Shown here one piece after another: positions 5,453 to 6,864 of a stretch of 6,864 nucleotides of DNA; position 1 is the stretch's first letter; each line of letters begins with the position of its first letter. Location: NCBI GenBank assembly GCA_036558265.1, contig DATBFY010000095.1, positions 1 to 6,864 on the forward strand, given 5' to 3'. The translations under genes and the position numbers were made by a program. The DNA is from RYN-433 sp036558265 (GTDB taxonomy: Bacteria; Planctomycetota; Phycisphaerae; Tepidisphaerales; Tepidisphaeraceae). Under the pieces are notes generated by a model. The model worked only from the letters and a program-made list of their open reading frames with translations, was not told where the DNA came from and searched no databases.

Positions 5453-6820
5453 ATGACCAAGCGTCGGACGATTTCCGCGCTCGTGGCGGCGGCCCTCGTG
5501 GGGCTGGGCGCCACCGCGGCCAGCCGGGCGGCAGATCAACCCGCCGGCGGTGCCACCAATCAGCAGGACATGCAGAAGCAGCTCGAAGCGCTGCAGCAGC
5601 AGGTGAAGGACCTCCAGGCGCAGCGGGCCGCGTCGGGGCCGGCGTTCAGCGCCAAGGACGTCGATGCCACCGTCGACAGCGTCCTCCGCGACGCCGACCG
5701 CCGCAGCCAGATGCTCGCCGAGACGGGCGGGTTCTACGGCGGGTGGATGGACGACCGCTTCAGCATCCGCAGCGCCGACGGGAACTACGTGTTCAGCCCG
5801 TGGATCCAGATGCAGTTCCGCAGCGTCACGACGTACAACGACAACGCGACCGCCAGCGGCGACGCGAACACCGACAACGGCTTCGAGATGCGCCGCATCA
5901 AGCTCGGGTTTGACGGCAATGCGTTCTCGAAGGACTTCACGTACAGCTTCGTCTGGGCGACCGACCGCAAGACCGGCAACCTGGTGAACGAAGAGGCGTA
6001 CGGGCAGTACAAGTTCGCCGACAACTTCGCCGTCAAGTTCGGGCAGTACAAGGAGTACATCTACCACGAGCAGACGATCAGCTCGAAGCGGCAGATGGCG
6101 GCGGATCGCTCGCTGCTCAACGAGGTGCTCAACGGCGGCGAGAGCTACACCCAGGGCGTGGACCTGCTCTGGGACAGCAACGGCCCGTTCCGCGCCGACA
6201 TCGCCTTCACTGACGGCTACGCCAGCCGCAACACCAACTTCCAGGATCCGCCGACCAACGGGTTCGACTTCGGCGTCCACGGTCGCGCCGAGTGGATGGT
6301 CTTCGGCAAGGACTTCAAGGGCTATGGCCAGTTCACCTCCCTGGGCAACAAGAGCGGTGACTTCCTCGTCCTGGGCGCCGGCGGCGACTGGTCGCAGAAC
6401 GGCGACATCAACGTCTACCACCACAACGTGGATGCCCAGTGGAACATGGGCCCGATCGGCCTCTACGCCGCCTACGTCGGCCTCTATACCGACCCGGGCA
6501 GCGGCGGCAGCAGCGCGTGGGACTGGGGCTTCCTCGTCCAGGCAAGCTACCTGATCAACAACCAGTGGGAACTCTTCGGCCGCTATGACTACATGCACCT
6601 CGACGGCACCGACAGTGCCATCGCGCATGGCACCGAGGACACCTTCCACGAGATCACGGTCGGCCTGAACTACTACCTGCACGGCCACAGCGCGAAGATC
6701 ACGATCGACGCGGGATGGCTGCCCAACGGCTCGCCCAACAACCAGGACGGCATCGGCGTCCTGGCGAACGACGGCGAGAACGAGTACTACCTCCGCGGGC
6801 AGTTCCAGTTGTTGCTTTAA
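5453..6820 (+). CDS. Outer-membrane porin, phosphate-selective porin O/P (OprO/OprP-like) family, copy 2
   Basis: Predicted 455-residue precursor with a signal peptide (MTKRR, hydrophobic core, SRA before Ala27), a Gln-rich coiled coil (about 38-58, MQKQLEALQQQVKDLQAQ) and a beta-barrel starting near SADGNYV (107-113). Motifs shared with the first porin include DADRRSQ (80-86), NGFEMRRIKLGFDGN (142-156), WAT.RKTG (168-175), AADRSLLNE (216-224), TNFQD (261-265), FGRYDY (375-380), HEIT.GLNYY (399-408) and RGQFQLLL at the end. They are evident paralogues, roughly half identical by eye in the conserved block. This copy lacks the Pro/poly-Gln linker and some loop residues. It uses more C-ending codons (GTC, CTC, GGC, CGC) than nuoN, compatible with high expression. 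Role: predicted trimeric outer-membrane channel for small solutes; the substrate cannot be read from the sequence. It has its own long leader and is not cotranscribed with copy 1 if the terminator works. Confidence 0.88.
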   Translation: MTKRRTISALVAAALVGLGATAASRAADQPAGGATNQQDMQKQLEALQQQVKDLQAQRAASGPAFSAKDVDATVDSVLRDADRRSQMLAETGGFYGGWMDDRFSIRSADGNYVFSPWIQMQFRSVTTYNDNATASGDANTDNGFEMRRIKLGFDGNAFSKDFTYSFVWATDRKTGNLVNEEAYGQYKFADNFAVKFGQYKEYIYHEQTISSKRQMAADRSLLNEVLNGGESYTQGVDLLWDSNGPFRADIAFTDGYASRNTNFQDPPTNGFDFGVHGRAEWMVFGKDFKGYGQFTSLGNKSGDFLVLGAGGDWSQNGDINVYHHNVDAQWNMGPIGLYAAYVGLYTDPGSGGSSAWDWGFLVQASYLINNQWELFGRYDYMHLDGTDSAIAHGTEDTFHEITVGLNYYLHGHSAKITIDAGWLPNGSPNNQDGIGVLANDGENEYYLRGQFQLLL

Positions 6821-6864
6821 CAGGCCCGTTTAACTCTCTCACGAGGCGCGGGTCGGGACCGATC
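6821..6864. other. Non-coding end of window
   Basis: 44 bp after the second porin stop. Nothing recognisable: no complete hairpin with T-run and no start of a gene can be supported before the window ends. Confidence 0.5.

Noticed and set aside
4823..6688. Very long open frame on the - strand across the second porin and its leader
   Set aside because: It is the antisense shadow of a GC-rich porin gene: low-complexity Val/Ala/Glu/Arg composition, no recognisable domain, and it covers a CDS with signal peptide, barrel pattern and paralogue.
1..6864. CRISPR array, transposase, phage, toxin-antitoxin or defence genes
   Set aside because: No regularly spaced repeats with unique spacers and no protein in any convincing frame resembling these systems.

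Overview
The window is GC-rich (roughly two-thirds G+C by eye, with strong G/C preference at third codon positions). It carries four protein genes, all on the + strand: the 3' end of nuoL, a complete nuoN, and two complete, clearly paralogous outer-membrane porins of the phosphate-selective porin O/P (OprO/OprP-like) family. The two porins show that the organism has a Gram-negative type envelope. The style of the porins (signal peptide, short coiled coil, then an 'SADGNYV' block leading into the barrel) and the palindromic repeat before nuoN resemble what I remember from Planctomycetota, perhaps Phycisphaerae. That assignment is inference and only moderately secure.

Layout. 1-930: C-terminal half of the antiporter-like subunit NuoL of respiratory complex I, cut by the window edge. 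931-1088: a 158-bp spacer holding two inverted repeats, one of them a compact palindrome of dispersed-repeat type. nuoM normally lies at this place and is absent. 1089-2897: nuoN. 2898-3289: a 392-bp spacer with small hairpins, a 12-bp direct repeat, a weak promoter candidate and a strong Shine-Dalgarno site. 3290-4708: first porin (GTG start). 4789-4830: a convincing intrinsic terminator. 4831-5452: a long gene-free leader with several inverted and direct repeats. 5453-6820: second porin. 6821-6864: non-coding end.

Function. NuoL and NuoN are proton-pumping membrane subunits of NADH:quinone oxidoreductase in the inner membrane and presumably close a nuo operon. The porins are predicted trimeric beta-barrels in the outer membrane for uptake of small, possibly anionic, solutes; they have no evident mechanistic tie to complex I. 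The terminator between the porins and the separate leader of the second one suggest separate transcription units.

I found no phage, CRISPR, toxin, defence or biosynthetic system, and no evidence for a new protein system. The points worth a second look are the missing nuoM, the palindromic repeat flanked by 7-bp direct repeats beside the nuoN start, the histidine-rich loop of NuoL, and the structured leaders of the two porins.
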